The translations under genes were made by a program, and so were the position numbers. A DNA stretch of 64,000 nucleotides. Origin: Litorimonas haliclonae (GTDB taxonomy: Bacteria > Pseudomonadota > Alphaproteobacteria > Caulobacterales > Maricaulaceae). The stretch covers positions 62,001-126,000 of the forward strand of contig NZ_CBCSCO010000002.1 in the NCBI RefSeq assembly GCF_965138505.1. Direction: 5' to 3'. The notes beneath the pieces were generated by a model. The model had not been told where the DNA came from. It was given only the letters and a program-made list of their open reading frames with translations, and searched no databases. Of this stretch, positions 16,081 through 24,526 are shown piece by piece. Positions within the stretch are counted from its first letter, which is position 1; every line of letters begins with the position of its first letter.

Positions 16081-17859
16081 TTAGGCTCTTAACTGCAAGG
16101 CGAGAAGGCGGGCGTAAGTCCCGTCTTTTTTTGTGCTCAGCGTTTTGTGCGTCCCGCTTTCTAGAATGCGTCCATTCTCCAGAACGTAGATAAGGTCGGC
16201 CTTTTGAACAGTCGACAGGCGGTGCGCGATCACAATCGTTGTGCGTCCGACTTCGAGCCGTTCCAAGGCAGCCTGAACCTTGGCTTCGGATTCCGCGTCC
16301 AGAGCTGAGGTCGCCTCGTCTAACAAAAAAATTGGCGCGTCTCGTAATATGGCGCGCGCAATTGAGAGGCGTTGTCTCTGTCCGCCGGACAGGCTTAAAC
16401 CGTCCTCGCCCAGTCGGGTGTCATAACCGTCGGGAAGAGTTGAAATAAAATCATGCGCGTCGGCGTGTTTTGCGGCGTTTATGATTGCCTCAAGATTCGC
16501 CTCTTGATCTCCCAAACCAATATTGGCCGCGACAGTATCATCAAAAAGAGTTACATTCTGGCTGACCAGCGCCATATTGCGGCGGAGTGAGGCAAGCGTG
16601 ACTTCTCGAATGTCATGACCATCAATTTCAACGGATCCTTTGCTCGCTTCATAAAGGCGGGGAATTAGGTTGATAATCGTAGATTTACCACCGCCGGACG
16701 CACCCACGAGCGCGACCGTTTGCCCGGGCTTGGCTTCAATGGAGACATCGCGGAGGGCCTGCGTGCCGTCCTCATAAGCAAAGCTTACAGCATTTAGTTT
16801 TACGTGCCCGTCTGACTTTTGGAGGGTTTTGGCGTGAGGAGCTTCCATAATTGTCGGGCGTGTATCAATCACACCGTAAATACGGGAGACGGAAGACAGG
16901 CCTTCTTGGAGGACATTATTTAACGTTCCGAGCGCGCGAAGGCGAGGGGAGAGAATAACAAGGCCTGTGAGCACCGCGCCAATAGAGCCGGCTGTGGCGA
17001 GCTCTGCATTGACTTGATACATGCCGAAAACAACGACGCCCGCAATGGCCATGCCGCCCAAAACTTCTAGAATTGGATCAACGCGAGCCTGTTGCGTCAC
17101 GAGCCGAAGAAATAATCGGATCCGTTCATCAAATGACCGGCCAAGCCGCTCCGCCTCGGAGGCTTCCAGTCCATAAGCTTTGACCATACGCGCCCCGCCA
17201 AAGCTTTCTTTTAGCTCTGAGGTAATTAGTCCGACATGTTCTTGTACGTCGCGGGCATTGCCCCGCATCTTTTTTGAAATGGCTATAATGGGCCAGAAGG
17301 CCAGGAGGAATACCGTCATCACCAAAGAGAGTTGCCAATTATGCCAGAGCATGGCGCCGATGGTGAAGGCAACGGTCAACACGTCTTTAATGACATTACC
17401 TAATCCCCGAATTGTCGCATTGGACACCACGGTCACATCATTCGTAAATTTTGAGATCAAATTCCCGGTTGGTTCTCGGGAAAAGGCGGCGTAATCTGCG
17501 CTATGGGCGCTGGCGAACATTTGCTTCTGCATTTTGCCAACCGCGTTGAGCGCGATCGCGTTGGTTAGAATACGCTGGAGATAATTGGCGAGACCCGAAA
17601 CAAAAGGCACAATAATAAGAACAGGTAAAATTATAAGGGCGTAACGCTTTGCCGCCTCATAAGCATCTGGACTCTCGTCCATTTGGCCAGCTTGATCAAT
17701 AATCAGGCTAATGACCCAAGTATAGGCCGCAGTCGCGGCGGCCAGAAGCGCCATAAAAAACATGGCCGCAAAGAGCTTCCCCTTTTGCGGCCAAATATAG
17801 TCCCGCCAAAAACGGGACAGACGCTGCCTATCCGTCAATTGTTCGGGCGTAGAGGTCAT
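16081..17859 (-). CDS. ABC exporter, MsbA-like fused permease/ATPase
   Basis: 592-aa half-transporter: six-helix membrane domain (residues about 1-330) then an ATPase. Walker A is GASGGGKST, the signature is LSGGQRQRLSIARA, Walker B is IFLLDEATSALD, and the switch His is in IVIAHRLSTV. It most resembles lipid A/lipid exporters. It is the last gene of a minus-strand group pmbA - CysQ/DUF4170 - ABC; in related bacteria the same neighbours lie beside lipid A/Kdo genes, which supports but does not prove a lipid A flippase role. Confidence 0.9.
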   Translation of the reverse strand: MTSTPEQLTDRQRLSRFWRDYIWPQKGKLFAAMFFMALLAAATAAYTWVISLIIDQAGQMDESPDAYEAAKRYALIILPVLIIVPFVSGLANYLQRILTNAIALNAVGKMQKQMFASAHSADYAAFSREPTGNLISKFTNDVTVVSNATIRGLGNVIKDVLTVAFTIGAMLWHNWQLSLVMTVFLLAFWPIIAISKKMRGNARDVQEHVGLITSELKESFGGARMVKAYGLEASEAERLGRSFDERIRLFLRLVTQQARVDPILEVLGGMAIAGVVVFGMYQVNAELATAGSIGAVLTGLVILSPRLRALGTLNNVLQEGLSSVSRIYGVIDTRPTIMEAPHAKTLQKSDGHVKLNAVSFAYEDGTQALRDVSIEAKPGQTVALVGASGGGKSTIINLIPRLYEASKGSVEIDGHDIREVTLASLRRNMALVSQNVTLFDDTVAANIGLGDQEANLEAIINAAKHADAHDFISTLPDGYDTRLGEDGLSLSGGQRQRLSIARAILRDAPIFLLDEATSALDAESEAKVQAALERLEVGRTTIVIAHRLSTVQKADLIYVLENGRILESGTHKTLSTKKDGTYARLLALQLRA

Positions 17860-17874
17860 ATAGCGCTAATGCGC

Positions 17875-18978
17875 TTACCCAATGATTCCGTCACCATCTG
17901 GGTCAAGCAGGTCGTGAGCGTGGAGAATGAAATAACGTGTATGGGCGCTATCGACCGTTCTCTGAGCGGCGGCTTTCCACGCTTTCTGGGCGTCCTCAAA
18001 GCTTGCAAAAGCGCCAACAAAATCGACCTTTTTCAAATCCTTGAATTCAGTGCGCATTGGGTCAACTAATTCACCGCCCATGACGATATGTAAAAGCTGA
18101 ATAGATTTCATTTCACGATCAGACATTTTCGTTCCCACTTCCTTGAAGTCGCGCTGCTTATCTTTGCTTGTATCAAATTTCGCAAGCAAAGGTTTCACCC
18201 TCTCTAATAACAAAGCGTGCAGTTTGGGGCCAGCACAAATAATTCCGAATCCCGAAGTGCTATCCTTATCAAATTTTGGAATATCCCCGCGAAGGTTCGT
18301 GGTGATGGCTCCAGCCTCAGAAGCAATCAAAGTGGCCGCCGCTATGTCCCAATCAGATTTTGGCGTGAAAGCAACAGTGCAATCTGCATTGCCGCTGGCC
18401 ACCATGACCATTCTATAGGCCATGGAATTAGATATTCTGACGCGCATTGCCGGAAATCCTAGGCGCCGGAACTTGCGCGGATAGCCGACCATCTCAGCGC
18501 CTTCGAGGTTTTCGCGTTTAGAACATTGGATGGGCTCTCCATTTAATGTAACGCCGCCGCCCTTTTGCGCAGAATAAAATTCGTCTTTCAAAGGGTTGAA
18601 AACCACTCCAACAATGGGCTCTCCATTTTCGACAATTGCGACCGAGACAGCGAAGTTTGGCGTGCGTTCTATAAAGGCGCGAGTGCCGTCAATCGGGTCG
18701 ACGACAAATGTCCGCTGACAGGCGTGACGAGATAAATCGTCTTTCGTTTCTTCGGAGAGCCACCCATATCCGGGCCGGGCATCGCTCAGATGTTTCTCTA
18801 GATAATTATTTACAGCAATATCGGCGTCCGTGACCGGGTGACCTTGCACCTTGTCCCAGACGACAGCCTCATTGGCTTCAAATGCGTCTTTTGCAATTTT
18901 CCCTGCCTCGCGTACAACGCGCTCTAATAGGGCGCGCTCTTCAGCGAGCGGAAAACATATATCATCATGCGCCGGCAA
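17875..18978 (-). CDS. CysQ/inositol-monophosphatase-like enzyme fused to DUF4170
   Basis: 367 aa. Residues about 1-275 are an IMPase-superfamily phosphatase: WLSEETKDD, the metal site DPIDGTRAFIE, and SDWDIAAATLIASEAGA. This group includes 3'(2'),5'-bisphosphate nucleotidase CysQ. Residues about 295-367 match DUF4170: LLHIVMGGELVDP, FVGAFASFEDAQKAWK, AAAQRTVDSAHTRYFILHAH. In related bacteria these are usually two adjacent genes; here they share one frame. An internal Met (MSDREMK) preceded by AAGGAAGTGGGAA could allow a separate small product. The start is TTG at 18978, overlapping pmbA's end by 14 bp (translational coupling). Confidence 0.8.
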   Translation of the reverse strand: MPAHDDICFPLAEERALLERVVREAGKIAKDAFEANEAVVWDKVQGHPVTDADIAVNNYLEKHLSDARPGYGWLSEETKDDLSRHACQRTFVVDPIDGTRAFIERTPNFAVSVAIVENGEPIVGVVFNPLKDEFYSAQKGGGVTLNGEPIQCSKRENLEGAEMVGYPRKFRRLGFPAMRVRISNSMAYRMVMVASGNADCTVAFTPKSDWDIAAATLIASEAGAITTNLRGDIPKFDKDSTSGFGIICAGPKLHALLLERVKPLLAKFDTSKDKQRDFKEVGTKMSDREMKSIQLLHIVMGGELVDPMRTEFKDLKKVDFVGAFASFEDAQKAWKAAAQRTVDSAHTRYFILHAHDLLDPDGDGIIG

Positions 18979-20350
18979 CCGTCAGTCCTTCTACCAAGAG
19001 GCTTGGCGCATTTGTGGCGCCGTCAAATTTAATATCATTTGCAGGAATCATCGTGCGGAAGACATCGTTCAGGTTTCCGGCAATGGTGATTTCTGAGACC
19101 GGATAAGCGCGCTGGCCATTTTCAATTTTGATTCCGGCGACACCAACTGAATAATCCCCTGTATTGGAATTGAGTGAAGGGCCGAACATTTCAGTGACTA
19201 AAAGACCTTCTCCCATGTCCTGCATTAAATTTTCCGGTGTTTTTTTGCCGGGCACAAGGTAGCTATTTGTTGCACTGATACCAGGAGGAGACCCGATGCC
19301 GCGCGTTGCGTGGGCGGTCGTTTCCAGTCCTAATTGCTGCGCCGCCGAAAGGTTTAAAAGCCAAGTCTGCAAGACACCATTTTCAATTAAGGTGCGCTTT
19401 TGAACAGAGAGACCTTCACCGTCCCATGGCCGTGAGCCTTGTCCCCGGGCGATTAACGGATCATCTATGATTTGAATTCCGTCGCCGAAAACGCTTTCCC
19501 CCATGCGCCCTTTAAGGAAGGAAACGCCGCGTGCAATAGCATTGCCATTGATAGCGCCAAGAAAAGCAGAGATGAGGGAGCCCGCGAGCCGTTCTTCAAA
19601 TATCACCGGGAACTGTCCGGATTTTATTTTACGGCTGCCGAGGCGCGCAATGACCCGCTCGCCTGCGCCCCTCCCTATTTCTGCCGGGGAGCGAAGGTCT
19701 TCGAGCCAGCGCGTGCCATCATAATCGAAATCCCGTTCCATTGAGCCGTTCTTTCCAGCAATCGCGCTGACGGACAGGCCATGACGGGAGGATTGCCACC
19801 CGGCACTAAAGCCTTCGGATGTGGCGAAGTAAATAGCTGAGCTTGCCCAGCTCGCATTCGCGCCTTCAGCCTGAGTGACGCCCTGGACAGACAGAGCTGC
19901 ATCTTCAACTTCCAGGGCCCGGGTTTTTAGTACCTCAGGGGTGCGTAGGGTCGGATCAAATAGTTCCAGATCGGGCAAATCATTGGGATTAGAAAGTAAG
20001 TCTTTCCCGGCCAGCCCGCAATATGGATCGCGCGGCGCGAGTTTCGCCATGGCGACCGCGCGTTCAGCGAGCATTTTAAGTGACATATCCGACATATCGG
20101 AACTGGATACACAGGCCTGACGGCCATCTACGATGACGCGCAATCCGACGTCGCGGCCTTCACTGCTGTCTATGTCTTCAAGTTCTCTTTCGCGCACGGC
20201 GACGGATATGGACCGCCCATGCGTGGCAACGGCATCGCATTGCTCCGCGCCGGCTGATTTGGCGTATGAAAGGAGAGCGTCCAGCGTAGGAGAAAGGCCT
20301 TCTACGCTGATGGGGGCTTCGGAAACGGTTTCGGGGGACGGGGTTTTCAT
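18965..20350 (-). CDS. pmbA: PmbA/TldE-family protease subunit
   Basis: 461-aa TldE/PmbA protein, the non-catalytic partner of TldD in a heterodimeric zinc protease that trims small or modified peptides (microcin B17, CcdA). Visible motifs: RELEDIDSSEGRDVGLRV, NWASSAIYFATSEGFSA-like region near residues 165-182, and NTGDYSVGVAGIKIENGQ near the C-terminus. It lacks HExxxH, as expected for TldE. Its partner tldD lies 16.5 kb away at 36.8 kb. First gene of the pmbA-CysQ-ABC group. Confidence 0.93.
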   Translation of the reverse strand: MKTPSPETVSEAPISVEGLSPTLDALLSYAKSAGAEQCDAVATHGRSISVAVRERELEDIDSSEGRDVGLRVIVDGRQACVSSSDMSDMSLKMLAERAVAMAKLAPRDPYCGLAGKDLLSNPNDLPDLELFDPTLRTPEVLKTRALEVEDAALSVQGVTQAEGANASWASSAIYFATSEGFSAGWQSSRHGLSVSAIAGKNGSMERDFDYDGTRWLEDLRSPAEIGRGAGERVIARLGSRKIKSGQFPVIFEERLAGSLISAFLGAINGNAIARGVSFLKGRMGESVFGDGIQIIDDPLIARGQGSRPWDGEGLSVQKRTLIENGVLQTWLLNLSAAQQLGLETTAHATRGIGSPPGISATNSYLVPGKKTPENLMQDMGEGLLVTEMFGPSLNSNTGDYSVGVAGIKIENGQRAYPVSEITIAGNLNDVFRTMIPANDIKFDGATNAPSLLVEGLTVAGA

Positions 20351-20426
20351 CCAAGTCTATTATCAGGTCTTCTTGGGAGTGACACCCGATAAGTGCAAAG
20401 GATGACAGTGCGGCGCCTTGTATGCC

Positions 20427-20831
20427 TTAAATGTAATCAGATGTAAAAATCAGATAGAGTAAGGAAAGGGCCATTCCCAGATATGTCAGAAGCGTCAAAA
20501 TTGATCCGATAGGTCTGCCGCGGCCTATCGCATGTTTTTTCGACATGCCGTGTGCATGCATCAAACGGGCAATCAAAAAAGTTACCCCGAAAAGATGGAG
20601 CAGAAAAGCCGGAGCGCTTAACATCGCCAAGGCAATCAATCCAATGAGGGCCAAGGGCGCGGTTTCTATATAATTCCCATGGGCCCTAACCCTCGCGTTC
20701 AATAAGGCGTTCCCACCGTCGCCCAAACTAACTTTCTCATTCAACCGGATTCGCACCACACGAAATATCAATATCGGAGCCAGGATAAGATTCAGGGCCA
20801 CGTAAAACGCTACAATTTCTAAAAGTGTCAT
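20427..20831 (-). CDS. MAPEG-family membrane protein
   Basis: 134 aa with four hydrophobic helices. Family marks: the loop NALLNARVRAHGNYIETAPL and the later RLMHAHGMS. MAPEG members include glutathione transferases/peroxidases of the membrane; bacterial ones of this type (YecN-like) are mostly uncharacterised. It follows the DsbA-family gene by 9 bp on the same strand, so they are likely one operon with a shared thiol/redox theme. Confidence 0.85.
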   Translation of the reverse strand: MTLLEIVAFYVALNLILAPILIFRVVRIRLNEKVSLGDGGNALLNARVRAHGNYIETAPLALIGLIALAMLSAPAFLLHLFGVTFLIARLMHAHGMSKKHAIGRGRPIGSILTLLTYLGMALSLLYLIFTSDYI

Positions 20832-20840
20832 AAAATCCCC

Positions 20841-21524
20841 TTAATCCTCGACGCCTAATTCGGCAGCTTTTTTCATTGCGTCAAGATGAGCCTCGGGATC
20901 TTGTGCGCCCTGTACGGCAAATTGTCCATTATAGATAAACGTTGGCACCCCAGAAATGCCGAGCCCGCGAAAAAACATGATTTCTTCTTGCACGGCTTTG
21001 GAATCTTGATCACCTTCAAGTAAGGATTGGGTCAATTCGGTATCAAGCCCGACTTCTCCGGCGATTCGGGTTAGAACGGAGGTGTCGCCAATATCTTCAC
21101 CTTCCGTGAAAAAGGCCTTAAATAATTTTTCAGCCGTTTCTGTCCCGGCGTCTTCATTGTTTTGGGCCCATTTAATCAGTCTGTGGGCGTTGAGGGTGTT
21201 CGGGCGGCGGGAAACATCTTTGAACCTAAAATCAATTCCAACGTCAGGGCCTTTTTCTAAAAGCATGTCCCGCATAGCTGAGAATTTATCGTTCGGGCCG
21301 TCCCCGAACTTGTTCTTCATATAAGCCTTATAGTCCATACCTTCTGCGGGCACGGTCGGATCAAGCATATAGGGCCGCCAGCTTAATTGGACGGGGCGGT
21401 TATATTGTTTCCGGGCTTTGTCAAACAGACGGTAGCCAAGCCAACACCAAGGACAGACCACGTCAGAGACGATGTCGACTTGCACAATTTGGTTCGAAGG
21501 TTTTTTGGATTTTTTCTTTGCCAT
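20841..21524 (-). CDS. DsbA-family FrnE-like oxidoreductase
   Basis: 227-aa cytoplasmic DsbA-fold protein with active-site motif CPWCWLG near residue 24, preceded by IVQVDIVSDVV. The middle insertion and LNAHRLIKWA plus GVPTFIYNGQFAVQGAQ near the C-terminus are typical of the FrnE/2-hydroxychromene-2-carboxylate isomerase-like group. Members are disulphide isomerases or GST-kappa-like. No signal peptide. Lys-rich start MAKKKSKKP. Confidence 0.87.
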   Translation of the reverse strand: MAKKKSKKPSNQIVQVDIVSDVVCPWCWLGYRLFDKARKQYNRPVQLSWRPYMLDPTVPAEGMDYKAYMKNKFGDGPNDKFSAMRDMLLEKGPDVGIDFRFKDVSRRPNTLNAHRLIKWAQNNEDAGTETAEKLFKAFFTEGEDIGDTSVLTRIAGEVGLDTELTQSLLEGDQDSKAVQEEIMFFRGLGISGVPTFIYNGQFAVQGAQDPEAHLDAMKKAAELGVED

Positions 21525-21626
21525 AAACAGGGCTTAGCCTGTCAAGGGTCTAAGGTCTATCCACCCGAAGGCACAATATTTTTGAGAAATGTGTTCTTGC
21601 CGCCAAAGGAAGGAGAAACAGCTAGG

Positions 21627-22190
21627 CTATCCTTCAGCCGGAGGGGAGAAGTATGCTGAAGCCTCGTGACACCGCCGCGCAAAATCCGAGGCGTCCATCA
21701 GCGAGCGGTTCATACGATCTAAGTCCGCCAACTCTGTTTCCGAAAAACCCTTTTTGTAAAGTTCGGCTCTGGCCTCTTCGCGGTTTAAGCTTTCATCAGT
21801 TGAATCAGGGTCCGACTCAAGCGCGAAAATGAGCGCTGCCGCATCATATTCGCGTAAAGGGAGTTCATATTTTAAAATTTGTGTTGCACAGAGGCATTCT
21901 TCTTTTTCATAACCGCCTTCGACGCAATTATTGGTCAGAGTCCGATCACTGTCCTGGGTGGAGAGATTCCGAGCGGGAGGAATGGCAGTCGCGGCTAAGA
22001 CAGCCTCGGGGGCTTCTTTGGGAAGAGCAAAAACTTTAGACTCAACTTGAGCTTCGTCCATATTTGCCGATGCCGGACCTTGTTGGGCCTTGGCTCCGCT
22101 TGCTAACGTGCTACCAATAGAGACAATACCTAGAGAGAAAAGAGAGGCCAACCCAACTTTTGCAAACAGGCTATGAGATGAAAATGTCAC
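21627..22190 (-). CDS. Secreted four-cysteine protein of unknown function, probable EcfG target
   Basis: 187 aa from a GTG start with GGAG at good spacing. The N-terminus is a Sec signal (LFAKVGLASLFSLGIVSIGS... cleavage near GAKAQQ). The mature part has four cysteines: one in NNCVEGG, two in EECLCATQ, and one in ARRCHEAS, suggesting two disulphides. A Glu-rich helical segment follows. No family recognised. A perfect EcfG promoter (GGAAC-N17-CGTT) sits about 42 bp upstream, so general-stress induction is likely. Confidence 0.7.
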   Translation of the reverse strand: MTFSSHSLFAKVGLASLFSLGIVSIGSTLASGAKAQQGPASANMDEAQVESKVFALPKEAPEAVLAATAIPPARNLSTQDSDRTLTNNCVEGGYEKEECLCATQILKYELPLREYDAAALIFALESDPDSTDESLNREEARAELYKKGFSETELADLDRMNRSLMDASDFARRCHEASAYFSPPAEG

Positions 22191-22232
22191 TTTATGGCTC
22201 CTCTCTCTGAATTAACGTTTGTTCAGAAAAGA

Positions 22233-22258
22233 AACGACTGAATGAGTCATCCGGTTCC
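22233..22258 (-). promoter_or_regulatory. EcfG-type promoter of the four-cysteine secreted protein
   Basis: On the minus strand GGAAC (22258-22254), 17 bp, CGTT (22236-22233). Fits the alphaproteobacterial general-stress consensus exactly and is correctly placed before the gene starting at 22190. Confidence 0.65.
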
Positions 22259-22349
22259 CTCCAACTGTCAATATAGCGTTTAAGCAGCAGATTGTGGCGT
22301 GAGTAAGGGCTTGTTAAGCCTGTAATGAGTTAAAAAGGGTCAACTTAAT

Positions 22350-22790
22350 TTAGCTCTGTTTAAATTGGGTGGGAGCGAGGCGTAAAAATTTAAAAACAGC
22401 TTCTATTTCAGTGTCGTTCAGGCCTTTCGTCAATTGTGTGTTGAAATCCCGAAAGTCATTCATCACGTCCTCGCGTTTTGCCCACCCTTGAGCGGTCAAG
22501 GCAACTGTTTTTACGCGTCGATCTCCGTATGACGGTTGACGTTCCACCAAGCCGGCTTCCTCCATTCGTTCGACAAGACCAGAGATAGCCGCATTGTTCC
22601 GCCCTGTGCCTTCGGCTAGATCGCTCATCCGGCAATTATCGTTATATCCGAGAAAAACCAGGACAAGCGCTTGGGAGCGGCCAAGGGCCGAGCCTTTCGA
22701 TAAGATGGCATCAGCTTGTTGCGACAGGCGCGTGTGCACTCGATCCAGAACAAAGAACAATCGACGGTCAACGGTACGGGCAATAGCCAT
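22350..22790 (-). CDS. MarR-family transcriptional regulator
   Basis: 146-aa winged-helix regulator. The DNA-binding region is CRMSDLAEGTGRNNAAISGLVERMEEAGL followed by the wing PSYGDRRVKTVALTAQG. Divergent from the ZIP-like transporter gene; the 78-90 bp between them holds a perfect palindrome (22831-22847) that is the natural operator. Ligand unknown. Confidence 0.9.
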   Translation of the reverse strand: MAIARTVDRRLFFVLDRVHTRLSQQADAILSKGSALGRSQALVLVFLGYNDNCRMSDLAEGTGRNNAAISGLVERMEEAGLVERQPSYGDRRVKTVALTAQGWAKREDVMNDFRDFNTQLTKGLNDTEIEAVFKFLRLAPTQFKQS

Positions 22791-22830
22791 ATTGTGAATA
22801 TCCTTGATTCGAATAGTCTGTAAGGTCTGA

Positions 22831-22847
22831 CTGACTAAGAAAGTCAG
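22831..22847. promoter_or_regulatory. Palindromic operator candidate for the MarR regulator
   Basis: CTGACT - AAGAA - AGTCAG, a perfect 6-5-6 inverted repeat, centred between the divergent marR and ZIP genes. An additional TGACTGAC half-site overlaps it. Size and position are typical of MarR operators. Confidence 0.55.
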
Positions 22848-22880
22848 GTAAGAATAAATGACTGACGTATGAGGGTCAAA

Positions 22881-23603
22881 ATGGAAACAGATTTTATACT
22901 CAGTGCAATTTTACTCTCCGGTCTCTCCGGTTTAGCTGCAACACTGGGCGCCATAATTGGCTGGTTCAATAAAGAGCGAATCGAATTTATCGGAGCGCCC
23001 CTGCGTCACGGCATCATAGCTTTTGGCGGCGGGGCCTTAATCGGGGCGATCGGGTTGGTGCTAGTCCCCCACGGAGTAGACTCTCAGCCGCTTTGGTTGG
23101 CCGCCGGGACTTTTCTAATCGGAGGGCTCGTTTTTATGGCGCTCTCTTGGTGGTTGAAAAAACGAAAAACACCGATCGGTCAGTTACTGGCGTTGATGTT
23201 GGATTTTGTTCCGGAGGCGATCGTGCTTGGCGCGGTCATTTCAATGGAGTTCGGGCAAGCGGTATTCCTAGCGGTAATTATTGCGGCGCAAAACTTACCG
23301 GAAGGATTTAATGCGTTTCGTGAAATGCAAATGGGAGGGAGAAAGACTGGCCGTCTCGCTGTTCCTCTAATGACTATTGCTCCGTTTGTCGGCATGGCCG
23401 CCGCGATGATGGGGCTCTTTGTCTATGAATCTAATGACCTTTCGCTCGGTATGATAACGACTTTTTGTGCGGGTGGAATTCTCTATCTCGTGTTCGAAGA
23501 TATCATTCCTGAAAGCCATGATGAAGATTGCGGGCTTTTCCCAGCTTATGGAGGGTTGCTTGGATTTACTGTCGGGCTCATTGGTTACGGCCTTGTGGGG
23601 TAA
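22881..23603 (+). CDS. ZIP-like metal transporter with altered metal-site motifs
   Basis: 240 aa from the ATG at 22881 (GAGGG six bases upstream; an in-frame ATG at 22869 is weaker), with seven to eight hydrophobic helices. Overall layout and the two PE motifs are ZIP-like, but TM4 reads LDFVPEAIVLGA and TM5 reads AAQNLPEGFNAF, where ZIP transporters normally have His-containing HNxPEG and HExPE. The usual ligand histidines are therefore missing or changed, so substrate may differ from Zn/Fe. Probably controlled by the divergent MarR gene. Confidence 0.75.
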   Translation: METDFILSAILLSGLSGLAATLGAIIGWFNKERIEFIGAPLRHGIIAFGGGALIGAIGLVLVPHGVDSQPLWLAAGTFLIGGLVFMALSWWLKKRKTPIGQLLALMLDFVPEAIVLGAVISMEFGQAVFLAVIIAAQNLPEGFNAFREMQMGGRKTGRLAVPLMTIAPFVGMAAAMMGLFVYESNDLSLGMITTFCAGGILYLVFEDIIPESHDEDCGLFPAYGGLLGFTVGLIGYGLVG

Positions 23604-23604
23604 A

Positions 23605-23853
23605 TAGAAGAAAACCCTTTCCACAGTATGGAAAGGGTTCCTTTTGAAGTTTGGGTCTCACCGGACGTCATGCCGGTTTCATTAATAGATAGCTTAATTA
23701 CCCAGATTTCGCTTTTACGAAAGGGCTGATCTAACAGCTTCGGGCAGACCCCTCAAAATAGATAAACAAATCACACCTCCTTTCATAAACGCGGCTCCAC
23801 CATGGAGCGGCAATTGATAACTTATACCTACGCACGAAAAGTGATTTGGCAAG
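23605..23853 (-). ncRNA. Candidate CtrA-driven small RNA or micro-ORF transcript
   Basis: In this 340-bp gap the minus strand has, in order: a CtrA box (23883-23897), a -10-like TAAAAT (23865-23860) 17 bp downstream, a hairpin GCTCCA/TGGAGC, and an unusually complete Shine-Dalgarno AAAGGAGGTG. Two overlapping micro-ORFs follow: 23 codons from ATG (23786-23715) and 12 codons from TTG (23769-23731). Then come a hairpin ACCGG/CCGGT and the terminator at 23613-23639. Everything needed for a short independent transcript is present; whether it makes a peptide or acts as RNA is open. Confidence 0.45.
23613..23639. terminator. Terminator between ZIP gene and minus-strand transcript
   Basis: AACCCTTTCC (23613-23622) and GGAAAGGGTT (23630-23639) form a perfect 10-bp stem with a 7-nt loop. 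Short T-rich stretches lie on both sides, so it probably works in both directions. Confidence 0.75.
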
Positions 23854-23882
23854 TATGAAATTTTATGAAATTCGAAAAGGCG

Positions 23883-23897
23883 TTAAAGCAATGTTAA
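23883..23897. promoter_or_regulatory. Perfect CtrA box
   Basis: TTAA - AGCAATG - TTAA, the exact TTAA-N7-TTAA recognition sequence of the cell-cycle regulator CtrA. On the minus strand it lies where a -35 element would be for TAAAAT at 23865-23860. The only downstream minus-strand transcript is the candidate small RNA. Confidence 0.55.
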
Positions 23898-23943
23898 CCA
23901 TAATATTGTAGCTGACGGCTCCGGTTTGGACTTAGCATTATTA

Positions 23944-24522
23944 CTACTTCGCATGAGGTCCTATTCCGCAATCTCCTCCAAAGTTTACGAACTCCTCATT
24001 TGGCTCTGGAAGGCTTAGCTCGACTTTAGATATGCCGCTGACCTTCAGAGCGACATTATCCCCCCGTACGGCTGCATTATAAAGCCGTAAAGAATCTGAC
24101 TTTTTGGAAGATAAGATAACTTTCAGTTTAGGAACATAAGTCCATTTTCCATCGGCCACTTTTTTATCATTTACGTAAAAATCCACCTCGCGAGCATTTG
24201 CGCGCCGAGAGGTCTTAGAACCCGTAATTATGCCTTCGAAATCAGTAGGCTTTACCTCTACTGTGGCTCGAAATTTATTCATTATACAGGTTAATGCGGT
24301 ATCGCCGACTTTTTCCGATGCGACGTAAATCGACTCGCCAGGATAGGCTTTATTCTGCATGTCCGTTCTAACCGGAAAACCACTGAACGTCATCGTAAAA
24401 AAATAGCTCTTCCAGCTTAGCGGGGTGGAGGGGCTTGTGTCAGCTTCTTTAGCTATAGCTGACGACGATAGTGAGCCTATCAGAAGCGATGCGGCAAATA
24501 ATTTTGTCAGACGGTAAAACAT
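23944..24522 (-). CDS. Secreted protein of unknown function under a hairpin-masked ribosome site
   Basis: 192 aa with a Sec signal (LFAASLLIGSLSSSAIAKEA). The mature domain is beta-rich and polar with two cysteines (LTCIMNK and GGDCGIG). YFFTMTFSGFPVRTD and EVDFYVNDKKVADGKW are visible, but I recognise no family. Its Shine-Dalgarno AGGAG is the 3' arm of an 11-bp perfect hairpin (24527-24554), so translation is probably controlled by RNA structure. Confidence 0.65.
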   Translation of the reverse strand: MFYRLTKLFAASLLIGSLSSSAIAKEADTSPSTPLSWKSYFFTMTFSGFPVRTDMQNKAYPGESIYVASEKVGDTALTCIMNKFRATVEVKPTDFEGIITGSKTSRRANAREVDFYVNDKKVADGKWTYVPKLKVILSSKKSDSLRLYNAAVRGDNVALKVSGISKVELSLPEPNEEFVNFGGDCGIGPHAK

Positions 24523-24526
24523 AAAT

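Noticed and set aside
23793..23810. Inverted repeat GCTCCA/TGGAGC as a mobile-element end
   Set aside because: Too short, and better explained as a hairpin in the predicted minus-strand transcript.
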